Program-made: the position numbers and the translations under genes | Shown: one piece after another, positions 11,211 through 22,015 of the stretch | Position numbering within the stretch: position 1 is the stretch's first letter | Layout: each line of letters opens with the position of its first letter | NCBI GenBank assembly: GCA_004352715.1 | Contig: SCFE01000020.1 | Location: forward strand, 1,349,659 to 1,411,989 | DNA from: Hofstenia miamia | Lineage: Eukaryota > Xenacoelomorpha > Acoela | Reading direction: 5' to 3' | DNA: 62,331 bases | Notes under the pieces: model-generated | Told to the model about the DNA's origin: nothing | Databases searched by the model: none | What the model saw: the letters and a program-made list of their open reading frames with translations, nothing else

Positions 11211-11742
11211 GTGATTTAAAACATGAAATATAAAAACGTGAAATAATTTTTCAAAAAGGATACTAGGGTTTTATACTCACTAAAATCCAATGGCTAAAAA
11301 AATCAAGAGCCAATAAATGCTAGAAGATGTGGAGGGTGGAAGCCAATAATTTTCTGGTAGGAATGAATTTAATTTCTGCTTGATGATGCTAACAAAATAC
11401 AATACTCAGCTAACTAAATTTTTTAAAACAAAAAATATATGTCAATGTATATAAGTATATGCATTTACCAATTTTAGCTAGCCCATGTTAAGTTTTTAGA
11501 ACAAAAAGTATTTAAGTGGTATTGTTATATGAATTTTGCTAATGTTTTAACTTGAAATAATTATTTTTTAGTTGTTAACCCATGCTAGGTTTTAGAACAA
11601 AAAAGTATTAAAGCTTATACAAACTTGGTAATGAAATGAATATCTATATGTTAGTATTTTCTTGTACTTTGTTATTTAATTAGATGTATACATGTATGTA
11701 TGTATGAAAAGATAAATACTCAACTAGCCACATTTTATTTAT

Positions 11743-12259
11743 TTATAGATTATCAACTATACACAATTTTAAATAATGTCCATGGTTGAGAGAAAGTGTT
11801 ACACATTTGTCTTTATCTTCTAATATTGTTAAAATTTGCAAAATTGCAAAGTCTATTTGAAATCCATCTTTGTATATTTTATCAGTGTTTGCTTTTAATA
11901 TTTGCACTGAAGCAAATGTATGTGGGAGATCATCTTCACTCAATTTTTAAAACTTAATATATTCATGTGATTAACTTCATCAGTTTCCCAACACAAGTCA
12001 CAAGTACATTGAGCCTCTGATGGGTGAAATTGAACTTTTAATATTTTATTGTTTGTATGTGGAATATCACCATAATTTACAAGCTTATGCAAATTTTTAA
12101 ATATGCACATCTGGTCTTCCAATAGAGTGAATTTTTGTAGTGTGTTGCCAAAACTTGATTCAAAAGCTGAACATCTCTCTCCCAAAAAAATTGTGAATAT
12201 TTGTTTAAACCATCTATAATTTTTATACACAAATGAGATTTGTGATAGGCTAATTGCAC
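11743..12259 (-). pseudogene. Small element gene with CxCxxC motif, copy 1
   Basis: Two overlapping frames together correspond to the gene at 21491-22015. One covers KIIDGLNKYSQFFWERD; the next covers AFESSFGNTLQKFTLLEDQ and the cysteine cluster CTCDLCW. A frameshift just after SFKN separates this from SEDDLPHTFASVQILKANT and the ending NHGHYLKLCIVDNL. The cysteines could bind a metal. The last segment resembles the ends of neighbouring small genes. No recognised domain. Confidence 0.5.
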
Positions 12260-13389
12260 TTTTTTAAAAAATTTCTATATATGGTAATATTTAATAATAG
12301 TAATACTTAGTTTATTATATATCCAAAAATTGTTTGTTTACAAAAGTCGAACAATGACATGTGAATTTCCATTATGTTAAGTTGAGATTTTTAAAAAATC
12401 TAGCTCAACCCCTTTTGCAAATATACTTTAGTATTGTCAATCACTTGAAAACTTGACATTTTAAAAGCTTTTTACATTTAAAACTTCTCCCTGCAAAATA
12501 AACAAATTAAGCTTTAAAAGCATTTTTTTAAAAGCTTTTCCCAGAGAACCTGTCAACATCAAATTAGTTAAAAAACTTTTTATGTAAACCTGTCATGAAA
12601 TGCATTAGCACTATGCCCCCCAGTAATTGGATATCTCAATTTGGTTTCTAGCCAATCATCATAAACCCTGGAGCAAACCAAATTCACTTTCATTTTCAAC
12701 TCTTAATTGATCAGTTTGCTTTCAATTTTCTGCTTTTTGTATTTTAAAAATGTCTTTCAAAAATGTTAGTGTAGAGTCGCTCAGGGATTTTGTTGATTTT
12801 ATTCTTTTATAACTTTACTTTGTATTATTACATCACTATGACGTTAGTAGCTATTTTCGATCTTAGGTTACTATTGCTAGTTTGATGTCCCCTTGATGGT
12901 GCTTATTGTTGCTCAAATTTAATTTTGTGAGGGAAAGAGAATTTGATCATGTTAAACTACTTTTACATCTAATTAGTGTAAACAAAGGCAGGTAATAGTT
13001 AAACATTTGTATAAAACCTGAGGAAACTGTAGCAATAGCTTAATAGATTTTATCTACTCTCAAATGCTGTTTTTACCGGTGTATTTTTTATTTATTTATT
13101 ATCTCTATGAAACTTATTGCTTAAGATNNNNNNNATCTTGTTTAAGAGTTATTTTAAATATTGCATGTGTATTATTTTGTTTTTTATATATCTGTTTCTA
13201 ATTACATGTTTTTACATTACTATTTCCTCCTATACTGTGTTTATGCATATTTTTCTCTTTCTGGTTTATATATTTTAAAATTCAGTGCATGTCAAAAACA
13301 AATTATTCAATGTTTGAAAAAACAATTTGCATTTTATGTTAAAATCAAAATGATTCTATCCATGTTTTTTTAAAAATTTGTTTCAGTCA
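12260..13389. other. Rearranged centre of element copy 1
   Basis: Positions 12600-12770 still match the reverse complement of 20950-21150 of the other copy, but in decayed form. From about 12775 to 13160 the sequence is unrelated to it. A 7-N gap at 13128-13134 sits between CTTAAGAT and ATCTTGTTTAAG, which are inverted copies, so a hairpin may have broken the assembly there. Confidence 0.5.
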
Positions 13390-14691
13390 ATATTTCCCAC
13401 TTTACTAATACATGGTCTATTTAGACCAAAGACAAAGTTGCAATATTTTTGTGGTTTGTGTCAGTATAATAACCCCTCCCCACAAAAAGTAAAGACTCAT
13501 TTACAATCAAGACATAGATGAGCAAGAGTAAATTTTTGCCTCTATTGCAAAACCTATTTTGGAAGCAAGGCTGAGCTACATAAGCATCTTGATAAGCAAC
13601 ACCCAAATGAGATTTGAACAATTCCAGTTTTGAACAATAACCATGAATACACCATACATAAATCAGAAAATCATGTAGAGGAGCATTTGCAAGTTATCTT
13701 TCAAATAACCTTAACTCAATTGATATATATAAAGCCTTCTCCAGTCATTATGATGCAATATGCCAAGTAATTTCAAACAAGGTTTCCACACACTATAGTG
13801 TGAAAATTTATTTAACATGTGAAATCAAGATGGCTAAACCAATAGAAAATGAAGAAGAAAAGATTGTTATTCTTCACCCAACATCACAGCCTGTATCAGT
13901 GTTTAGATCAGGTCTAAGTGAAACAAATTTCTACAACCTAGTTGATGAAATGTCCAGTTATATTTGTATTTATGCCATGAACAGGAGTGGGTTCATATTA
14001 AAAAACATAAATAGAGTTGGGCTAAGAGTGTCCAAATATTGACCATCATGGGGAGGATCATACATTCAATTGCCCAACTATCTAAAAAGAAACAATTTCT
14101 TAGTAAATCTGAAAACCAGACAATCAAACCTATGTTTCTTGTATAGCATATTAGCTTGTCTCCACACAGAAGTCCAACACTGTGATCAAATAACATGAAT
14201 GAAAAAATTTCTTCCTGAGTTAAAATAATCCAGATTGATGTTCCCACTGTCATTTAATGATGTATGTATTTTTGAAATGTGGAATTTGATAAATGTCAAT
14301 GTATACTCTCTAAATGAGCAATGTCTTGTGCCTGACACATGTCTCCATGCCATCATCAGAAGACAGTTAATTTATTGTTAATAGAAGAAGGTGAAAAGAG
14401 CCACTACCTCACAATCACCAATTTGAATGCATGTCTCTGATTTTTTAAAAATAGAAATTGTGATTTTTTCTGTTCAAAATGTTTATCCAGATTCAAAACC
14501 CTAGAGAATTTGGAGAAGCATGACAGTAAATGCAGTGGAGTGCAAGAACCATCAATCACATTTCCAGATTCAGTGGATAAGATTAAATTTAATGCATTTG
14601 TGGCTCAAAACTATGTCCCTATTGTTGGCACTCTGGATATCAAAGTGATTTCCAGAAAGGTATACAGCATTCAGCCAAAACTGTCTAAAAG
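13390..14691 (+). pseudogene. Maverick-type DNA polymerase B, N-terminal part, copy 1
   Basis: The plus strand encodes, in several frames, two C2H2 zinc-finger-like units (YFCGLCQYNN...HLQSRH and FCLYCKTYF...HLDKQH), then an N-terminal region with FRSGLSETNFYNLVDE and GSGFILKN-like text. A polymerase segment follows (GGSYIQLPNYL, CFLYSILACLH), then a zinc-like CVQNVYPD stretch and the exonuclease I motif. That motif reads GTLDIKVI here, where the other copy has GSLDIEAI, so the catalytic glutamate is replaced by lysine. A stop after the first zinc finger and many frameshifts make it inactive. It runs into the gap. Confidence 0.7.
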
Positions 14692-15691
14692 NNNNNNNNN
14701 NNNNNNNNNNNNNNNNNNNNNNNNNNNNNNNNNNNNNNNNNNNNNNNNNNNNNNNNNNNNNNNNNNNNNNNNNNNNNNNNNNNNNNNNNNNNNNNNNNNN
14801 NNNNNNNNNNNNNNNNNNNNNNNNNNNNNNNNNNNNNNNNNNNNNNNNNNNNNNNNNNNNNNNNNNNNNNNNNNNNNNNNNNNNNNNNNNNNNNNNNNNN
14901 NNNNNNNNNNNNNNNNNNNNNNNNNNNNNNNNNNNNNNNNNNNNNNNNNNNNNNNNNNNNNNNNNNNNNNNNNNNNNNNNNNNNNNNNNNNNNNNNNNNN
15001 NNNNNNNNNNNNNNNNNNNNNNNNNNNNNNNNNNNNNNNNNNNNNNNNNNNNNNNNNNNNNNNNNNNNNNNNNNNNNNNNNNNNNNNNNNNNNNNNNNNN
15101 NNNNNNNNNNNNNNNNNNNNNNNNNNNNNNNNNNNNNNNNNNNNNNNNNNNNNNNNNNNNNNNNNNNNNNNNNNNNNNNNNNNNNNNNNNNNNNNNNNNN
15201 NNNNNNNNNNNNNNNNNNNNNNNNNNNNNNNNNNNNNNNNNNNNNNNNNNNNNNNNNNNNNNNNNNNNNNNNNNNNNNNNNNNNNNNNNNNNNNNNNNNN
15301 NNNNNNNNNNNNNNNNNNNNNNNNNNNNNNNNNNNNNNNNNNNNNNNNNNNNNNNNNNNNNNNNNNNNNNNNNNNNNNNNNNNNNNNNNNNNNNNNNNNN
15401 NNNNNNNNNNNNNNNNNNNNNNNNNNNNNNNNNNNNNNNNNNNNNNNNNNNNNNNNNNNNNNNNNNNNNNNNNNNNNNNNNNNNNNNNNNNNNNNNNNNN
15501 NNNNNNNNNNNNNNNNNNNNNNNNNNNNNNNNNNNNNNNNNNNNNNNNNNNNNNNNNNNNNNNNNNNNNNNNNNNNNNNNNNNNNNNNNNNNNNNNNNNN
15601 NNNNNNNNNNNNNNNNNNNNNNNNNNNNNNNNNNNNNNNNNNNNNNNNNNNNNNNNNNNNNNNNNNNNNNNNNNNNNNNNNNNNNNNNNNN
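14692..15691. other. Assembly gap (exactly 1000 N)
   Basis: A round-number gap, usually a sign of unknown size. It separates the two inverted element copies. The sequence just after it repeats the flank found before copy 1. Confidence 0.99.
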
Positions 15692-15951
15692 ATTGGTGTT
15701 AACCTTTTAGATCTTTTTCAAATCAAGTAGTGGTCAACCTTTCACAACTTTTTGATTAACCAATCTAAACTTTATGCACAAATCCGACCTGAAATCAATT
15801 GGTTTAATCAGGCGCAGATGTCACTCTCTAGTGCTGATGTGATTAAAGTTGCCCAGGAGGTGGTTCAGTCGGCTGCAACTAAAATAATATGACAAATGTT
15901 TAAGCAAATTTTTTACAAATATGCCCAATTAAATTAGCAAGGTTCTATGAA
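15692..15951 (+). repeat. Flank repeat, copy 2
   Basis: Nearly identical to 7727-7985; ends GGTTCTATGAA immediately before the target duplication TATAAG (15953-15958) of the complete element. Confidence 0.85.
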
Positions 15952-15952
15952 G

Positions 15953-15958
15953 TATAAG
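15953..15958 (+). repeat. Target-site duplication TATAAG, left
   Basis: Identical to 25448-25453 at the other end of the element; six bases, as expected for Maverick/Polinton insertion. Confidence 0.85.
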
Positions 15959-16620
15959 AGTAGTAATGGAAGAACAGAAAAGAACGCACAACTTTGCTTC
16001 TGATTGGTCTACTGTTTAGTGACGTCACATGTAATGGGACAGATCGTGAATATTGGAGGGATCTGATTTTAGTGACTCATCTACTTTGACAATTGTTTTT
16101 TGACAGGTGCTAATGTATTTTTTGACAACTGCTAATTGATTTGTGACACTTTTTTAATTGATTTTCATGGTGATTCATATACATGTTGGGGCCAATTTAG
16201 TTTACACTGTTTTGATACAATGACTAATTTCATTTCATGTTAATATACACAGCTATATCACATAGTGATTTATGACACTTTTTTGATTGATTTTCATAGT
16301 GATTCATTTACATGATGGGGGCTATTTAGTTTACACTGTTTTGATATAATGACTAATTTCATTTCATGTTAATATACATGGCTATATCACATGTTACACT
16401 TGTTTGCATACATTACATTGCATTTTGTTAATATACCTTGTTATAACACATTATGCTTTGTTGATCCATTTTCCATGATTTCTAATGATTACACACATAC
16501 AATGTTTACAGTGTAATTAACAAACTTTCAAAAAACCATATTTCGTTTTTGTTAATCAATTTTCCATAATTTCAAAAAGCTTACATGTACAGTGTTTATC
16601 TCGTTTTTTGGGAAAACTTA
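15959..16620. repeat. Left terminal inverted repeat of complete element
   Basis: From 16104 on it matches the reverse complement of the right end (24950-25340), and words such as AATGTTTACAGTGTAATT persist to about 16520. The outermost 145 bp (15968-16100) match the right end poorly, so the repeats have been remodelled. It includes GTGACGTCAC at 16019-16028, a perfect palindrome identical to a CRE core, which may be fortuitous. Confidence 0.75.
16137..16393 (+). repeat. Tandem duplication inside the left terminal repeat
   Basis: Two units, 16137-16265 and 16266-16393, each starting TGATTT(G/A)TGACACTTTTTT and ending in GCTATATCACA. The right terminal repeat and element copy 1 have a single unit, so the duplication is specific to this end. 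Confidence 0.85.
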
Positions 16621-17137
16621 CAAAAAAGTCTACAATTTGTTTTCAAAACACATTATTTCATTTACAAAAACAACATTTTGTTTCTAAACAAGCAAACTAT
16701 TTGAAGATGGTTTGGTAATACATGGGAAAATATTAAATGTAGAAATTAAACAAAAAGAGATCACAATTCAATGTAATAAAAAATGCTTAAAATTTTTAGA
16801 CACTAGTAAAAATGTAATGACTAGTGTAGGCATTAAAACAAATCTAGTTTTAAACTATTTCATTAATACATCTGGAATAATTTTAAGCAAAAAGAGATTT
16901 GATAATAATAAAAATACTTAGAATTTTATAGACATTGTCTAGTTTACATGTTAAAAACAAATTTCATCAATTTCCAAAATATAAAACCAGATATTTAAGT
17001 GAGCATGGTAAAGCCCACATTTTTAAAAACAAAACAAAATACATGTATATTATACACATTCCACTTATAATGATGGTAAATTACACTATTAAATTTGTCT
17101 ATTGTATTAGTTTATCATTGCCAATGTTGATGTGAGT
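16621..17137. other. Element interior with one short open frame
   Basis: A 69-codon open frame runs from 16712 to 16921 (starts MVIHGKILNVEIKQKE); it matches nothing I recognise and codon use is simply AT-rich. The region where the polymerase palm should follow 17138 is missing or unrecognisable. Confidence 0.4.
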
Positions 17138-19390
17138 TCATATATTGTCATCAACTGCCGTCTTCATTTCCCATGCACAGATAATTTTTGATAAGGATTG
17201 TGATAGCATAAAAAAGTGGACAGGGTCTATATTATACATCTCCATGCTCTGTATTCTAAATTCACATATGACATCTAGAGGTAATAACATGTCCAAAATC
17301 AGGAAATTATTGTGAAATTGTTTAAAATTTTCACACCTGCCCAAGACCCATGTGTTTTGATGTTCAAAATCTAACTCCTCCTGGGTTAATGGAATTTTTC
17401 TGGTTAATCCATCTCTCCAATGCTCTAAATCTGAAAGGCTCAACTTGTTAAATTATTCAAAGCTGTTGAACCACTTGTATGGAAATGCCCCTTTCCCATG
17501 GGAAAATGCTTCCACCTTCTGTTCCCCTAATCCAGCATTTAAAAATTTGTATTTTTCTGAACAAATGTTTTTTGTGAGGTTTGACAGACTTGTGGCTATG
17601 AATTGATAGCTATCTAAAAACCGGAGTTCCTCATATATTGGTTTGTAATTTCCATTTTTGTCATTATATCTGTTTACAAGCACCATTAAACTAAGTGATA
17701 AAAAAACTTCAGAAGTACATGGTACACATGATACTTATTCTCCCCATCTTTTGTTTGTAAATTTTTTAGCAAAATATGCATGTCATATTTACTTCCATTA
17801 TGTGTAAAAATCAGGGTAAATTGCAGACTATGATTTAAAATATTACAATTGTTATGTGCCACACCTCTAATTTTTCCAGTGAAATGATAATGGCTATAAC
17901 TTTTACATCATCATGAGCAAACATGTTTTTACAGAATATACATCTTATTGCTGACAACAACATTATTCTTCACTCCTCTTCCATTATTATCAATTCACAG
18001 TGTTGCTGCTTAACTTTGTATGAGTGTTTTGCCAATTCATGTAAATGATCAAATGCTTCTTTCATACAATTCAACCAGATATTACTTTACAAGATATTAA
18101 TTTGTCCACACTGCTTGTTGCCACACAGACACCAGATGGAATTTGTTCAACATTTTGTGTTGTGTAACTTGTACACAGGTTTGGCTGAACACTGTGTACA
18201 TTTCTGGAAATTGCTTCAATATCCAGACTACCAACAATAGGGACATAGTTTTTAGTGGCATATGCTTTAAATTTAATCTTATCTGCAGGATCTGGAAATG
18301 TGATTGATGGTTCTGTCTTGAAACCAGATAAACATTTTGGACAGAAAAAATCATGCTCTCTATTTTTAAAAACTGGAGACATGCATTCAAATTTCTAATG
18401 GCAAGGTAGTGGCTCTTTTCACTTTCTTCTATTAACAATAAATTGACTGTTTGCTGATGATGGCATGGAGACATGTACGCAGGAAAAAGATATTGCTCAT
18501 TTAGAGAGTATACATTGACATTTATTGAATATGCAAAAATGCATATGTCATTAATTGACAGTGGGAATGTGAGACCCTTGTACTTTAGTGATGTTAGAAA
18601 TTTGTTCAACTGTGTTATTTGACATTGATCTTTAATTTCAGGGTGGAGACATGCTAATACAGAATATATGAAACACAAGTTGGATTGACTGGTTTTCGGA
18701 TTTACAAGGAAATGATTTTTTCTAAGATAGTCTGGAAGTGAAATAAAGGATCCTCCATGTGATGGTCAATATTTGGACACTTTTAGCCCTACTCTATTTA
18801 TGTTTTTTAATATGAACCCACTCCTGTTTGTGGCATAAATACAAGTATAACTGGAAATTTCGTCAACTAGGTTGTAGAAATTTGTTTCACTTAGACCAAA
18901 TCTAAACACTGACACATGGCTTGATGTTGGGTGGAGAATAGCAAACTTTTCTTCATCGTTTTTCACTGGTTTCACCATCTTGATTTCACATGTTAAATAA
19001 ATTTTCACACTATAGTGTGTGGAAACCTCACTTGAAATCACTTGTTGTATTGCATCATAATGACTGGAGAAGGCTTCATATATATTAATTGAGTTAAGGT
19101 TATTTGAAAGATAACTTGCAAATGCTGCTCTACATGCATTTTCTGATTTATGTATGGTGTATTCATGGTTATTGTTCAAAACTGGACTTGTTGAAATCTA
19201 GTTTGGGTTTTGCTTATCAAGATGCTTATCTAGCTCAGCCTTGGTTTCAAAATGGGTTTTGCAATAGAGGCAAAAATTTACTGTTGCTCATCTATGTCTT
19301 GATTGTAAATGAGACCTTACTTTTTGTGGGGAGGGGTTATTATACTGACACAAACCGCAAAAATACTGTAACTTTGTCTTTGGTCTAAAT
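17138..19390 (-). pseudogene. Maverick-type DNA polymerase B, truncated and frameshifted
   Basis: In order on the minus strand: two C2H2-like units (19360-19190) with a stop between them; an N-terminal region (19179-18766) with KIYLTCEIKMVKPV and FRFGLSETNFYNLVDE; and a segment at 18678-18370 with CFIYSVLACLHPE and SEKSHYLAIRNLNACL. Next are CPKCLSGF and the exonuclease I motif GSLDIEAI (18382-18071). After that come CIFCKNMF with GKIRGVAHNNCN-type text, equivalent to the family's HNH-like zinc element. The last part is FLDSYQFIATSLSNLTKN and KGAFPYKWFNSFE (17686-17453) and HWRDGLTRKIPLTQEELDFE (17443-17138). It stops near the family's 'GLSWDA' position, so the palm with its DTDS motif is absent. 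At least five frame breaks are present. Family members replicate mobile DNA by protein priming; this copy cannot. Confidence 0.8.
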
Positions 19391-20390
19391 AGTTGATGTA
19401 TTAGTAAAGTGGGAAAATATTGAGTGAAACAAATTTTTTAAAAAAACATGGATAGAATCATTTAGATTTTAACATAAAATGCAAATCATTTTTTCAAATA
19501 TTGAATAATTTGTTTTTGACATGCATTGGATTTTTAAAAAATATAAACCAGAAAGAGAAAAATATGCATAAACACAGTATAGGAGGAAATAGTAATGTAA
19601 AACACGTAATTAGTAACAGATATATATAAAAAACAAAATAATACACATGCATTATTTAAAATGATTTTTTAAACAAAACTGCATTTAAGTAAACATGTGT
19701 TAACATCTTGTAATCACCCTAAAAAACCCAGGTGTTAGATAAAAAATTGACAGTGTAATGTGAAATAGATTTTAATGCATGCACATGTAAAATTAAACAA
19801 TCAATAATGATAACTCTCTCTCCCTGTAAAAAACTAATTACATTCAGAGAGGTAGTAATCTTATAACACATTAAATAATAATAAATTGCAAATGAGGAGA
19901 CACACACTGTCTATAATGAGCAAGAAAGAATTTGCTTCCATCTTTTTAAAATTTGGAAAAAACATGTGAGCATAGACACTTGTGTAATAAATCAGTTTTC
20001 AAGATTTTGTTCTCTCTCTTTTCAGTAATAAAAACCAATTTAAATTAAATAGTGAGAATACATTTAATTTAAAAACATTATTTCCACCAACATCTTGTGT
20101 TGGGAAAAATAGGGTATTAGATATTAACATTCATCTTTAAAATTAAATACTGAGAATACATTTAACAAATAGTCACTCTAATGCTTAAATTTAAAAAGTA
20201 AGCAGACACTTGTACAAGAAATATTTTCAGTGATGTAATAAAACCAACTTGCCTTTTTTGAAAATTGTGACATGATGTTTTTTAAAAAACCTCTAATTGA
20301 TTTTCCAATTATATGACATGCATTTGATACTTTTTAAAAAATTTTTGGTGAATCACACCAAAATAATTGTGTGTTTACCATGTTTTTGAA
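19391..20390. other. Element interior, no recognised gene
   Basis: AT-rich, roughly between the divergent gene groups. Positions 19400-19660 align with element copy 1 (13130-13380); 19660-20390 have no counterpart there. Promoters for the divergent genes might lie in 19400-21480, but I see no defined signal. Confidence 0.4.
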
Positions 20391-20681
20391 TTAAAAAACT
20401 CTGACTGTATATATATGTAAAAAAACTTGAAGCCTTGTTTTTTTTAAAATGTAAAAGATGGTAAAACACAATTTCAAAAAAAGACATCCTAGGTGATCTA
20501 CACATGGGGTTGAAGGAGTGTTTTGAACCAAGGTAGTGTTTTGCATTGAAGATGTGCTTGGTTGATTTTCTCCACAACCACTTTGAGGGCATTTGTATTC
20601 TACCATCATTTTGTCAACTCTATTCTCAAAATTTTGTGACCAGTCATCAAAAATTTCCAAAGTTTGATTAGACTCTTCCAA
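20391..20681 (-). CDS. Hypothetical element protein
   Basis: An open frame of 96 codons starting MEESNQTLEIFDDWSQNFEN, with a polar, acidic first half, CPQSGCG and a serine/threonine-rich stretch (ENQPSTSSMQN), then a hydrophobic, lower-quality end. The first 65 residues have protein-like composition; the rest may be non-coding. Element copy 1 lacks this region, so there is no second copy for comparison. Function unknown. Confidence 0.35.
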   Translation of the reverse strand: MEESNQTLEIFDDWSQNFENRVDKMMVEYKCPQSGCGENQPSTSSMQNTTLVQNTPSTPCVDHLGCLFLKLCFTIFYILKKTRLQVFLHIYTVRVF

Positions 20682-20940
20682 AATATTGTCAAAGCTAAGA
20701 ACATTTTTTTACACATTTAATAATAATAATAATAGTTTTGTTTTTTAATAAAATGAAAAACACACATTACATATTTTAACTGAGAAATATTATAATGAGT
20801 TGCAAATTGAAAAACCTGATTAATAATTTGTTACATTATAATAAATATTCTTAGATAATATATTTTACATAGATAATGTCTTACATTGCCTTGTTGAATG
20901 ACAAATTTAATGGGTCTTTATACATGTTTTCCTCAATGAT

Positions 20941-21171
20941 TTGGGAGAACTGAGAATTCCAGCCAGAGAGAAAATTGCTAACATTATTGAAAGACATTTT
21001 AAAGTACAAAAGCAGAACATTGAAAACAAACTGAATAATCAAAGAGATGAAAATGAAGTGAATTCAGTTTGCTCCAGGGTTTATGATGATTGGCTGAAAA
21101 GCAAATCAAGATATCCAATTACCAAGGTGGATTTCATACAGAGTTTACACAAAAACCTTTTAACAAATTGA
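20941..21171 (+). CDS. Small basic, helical element protein
   Basis: The frame is open from about 20911 to the stop at 21171. The convincing part is LRIPAREKIANIIERHFKVQ, an N/E/K-rich linker, then VCSRVYDDWLKSKSRYPITK and VDFIQSLHKNLLTN. The composition suggests alpha helices. A decayed copy is visible on the minus strand at 12770-12600. There is no ATG at the start of the convincing part: 20941 is TTG, and the nearest upstream stop in frame is near 20911. The start is therefore unresolved. Function unknown. Confidence 0.45.
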   Translation: MGELRIPAREKIANIIERHFKVQKQNIENKLNNQRDENEVNSVCSRVYDDWLKSKSRYPITKVDFIQSLHKNLLTN

Positions 21172-21490
21172 TAGGTTTCTCTGGGAAAAGCTTTTAAAAA
21201 TGCTTTTAAAGCTCAATTTTTTTATTTTGCAAGATAGTTTTAATGTAAAAAAGCTTTTAAAATATCAAGTTTTCAGGTGATTGACAATACTAAAGTGGAT
21301 ACTAATTAATTTTCCCAGTTTTTTGCAAAAGGGGTTACACAAGATTTTTTAAGAATCCAAACTTAACATGATGGAAATTCACATGTCTTTTGTTTTGACT
21401 TTTTGTAAGCAATTTTTCAAATTTTGGATATATGATAAACCAAGTATTACTATTATTAAATTTTACCATATAATGACATTTTTAAAAGAG

Positions 21491-22015
21491 TGAAATTAGC
21501 CTATCACGAATCTCATGGGTGTATAAAATTGATAGATGGCTTAAACAAATATTCACAATTTTTTTGGGAGAGAGATGGAACCCTATTTGGCTTTTGAATC
21601 AAGTTTTGGCAACACACTACAAAAATTCACTCTATTGGAAGACCAGATGTGCATATTTAAAAATTTGGGTACACTGGTAAATTATGAGGATATTCCACTT
21701 ACAAACATTAAAATATTAAAAGTTCAATATCACACATCAGAGGCACAATGTACTTGTGACACGTGTTGGGAAACTGATGAAGATAATCACATGGATATAT
21801 CAAGTTTTAAAAAAGTGAGTGAAGATGATCTTCCACATACATTTGCTTCAGTGCAAATATTAAAAGCAAACACTGAGAAAATATACAAAGATGGATTTCA
21901 AATAGACTTTGCAATTTTGCAAATTTTTACAATGTTAGAAGATAAAGACAAATGTGTAACGCTTTCTCTCAACCATGGACATTATTTAAAATTGTGTATA
22001 CTTGATAATCTATAA
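21491..22015 (+). pseudogene. Small element gene with CxCxxC motif, copy 2
   Basis: The longest open part, 21575-22015, has 146 codons and includes AFESSFGNTLQKFTLLEDQ, the cysteine cluster CTCDTCW (a possible metal site), EDDLPHTFASVQILKANTE and the ending NHGHYLKLCILDNL. Just upstream, another frame holds VKLAYHESHGCIKLIDGLNK and QFFWERD, which is continuous with the rest at the corresponding place in copy 1 only after a shift. One frameshift near 21575 therefore probably separates the two. The gene is about 175 codons in ancestral form. No known domain. Confidence 0.5.

Larger units (their letters stand above)
8036..14691. mobile_element. Maverick/Polinton-like element, copy 1 (cut by gap)
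   Basis: Begins with AGTAGTAATACAAAGG, matching the termini of the complete copy at 15959-25447. Throughout its visible length it is the reverse complement of that copy: terminal repeat 8036-8500, one small plus-strand gene, three minus-strand small genes, then the polymerase gene on the plus strand running into the 1000-N gap. It lacks the part matching 19650-20930 of the other copy and has unrelated sequence at about 12775-13160. All genes carry stops or frameshifts. The far end and its target duplication are hidden by the gap. Confidence 0.8.

Noticed and set aside
14510-15730. A 406-codon open frame
   Set aside because: Almost all of it spans the 1000-N gap. Only the first ~60 codons are real sequence (polymerase exonuclease region), and the last 12 are the flank repeat.
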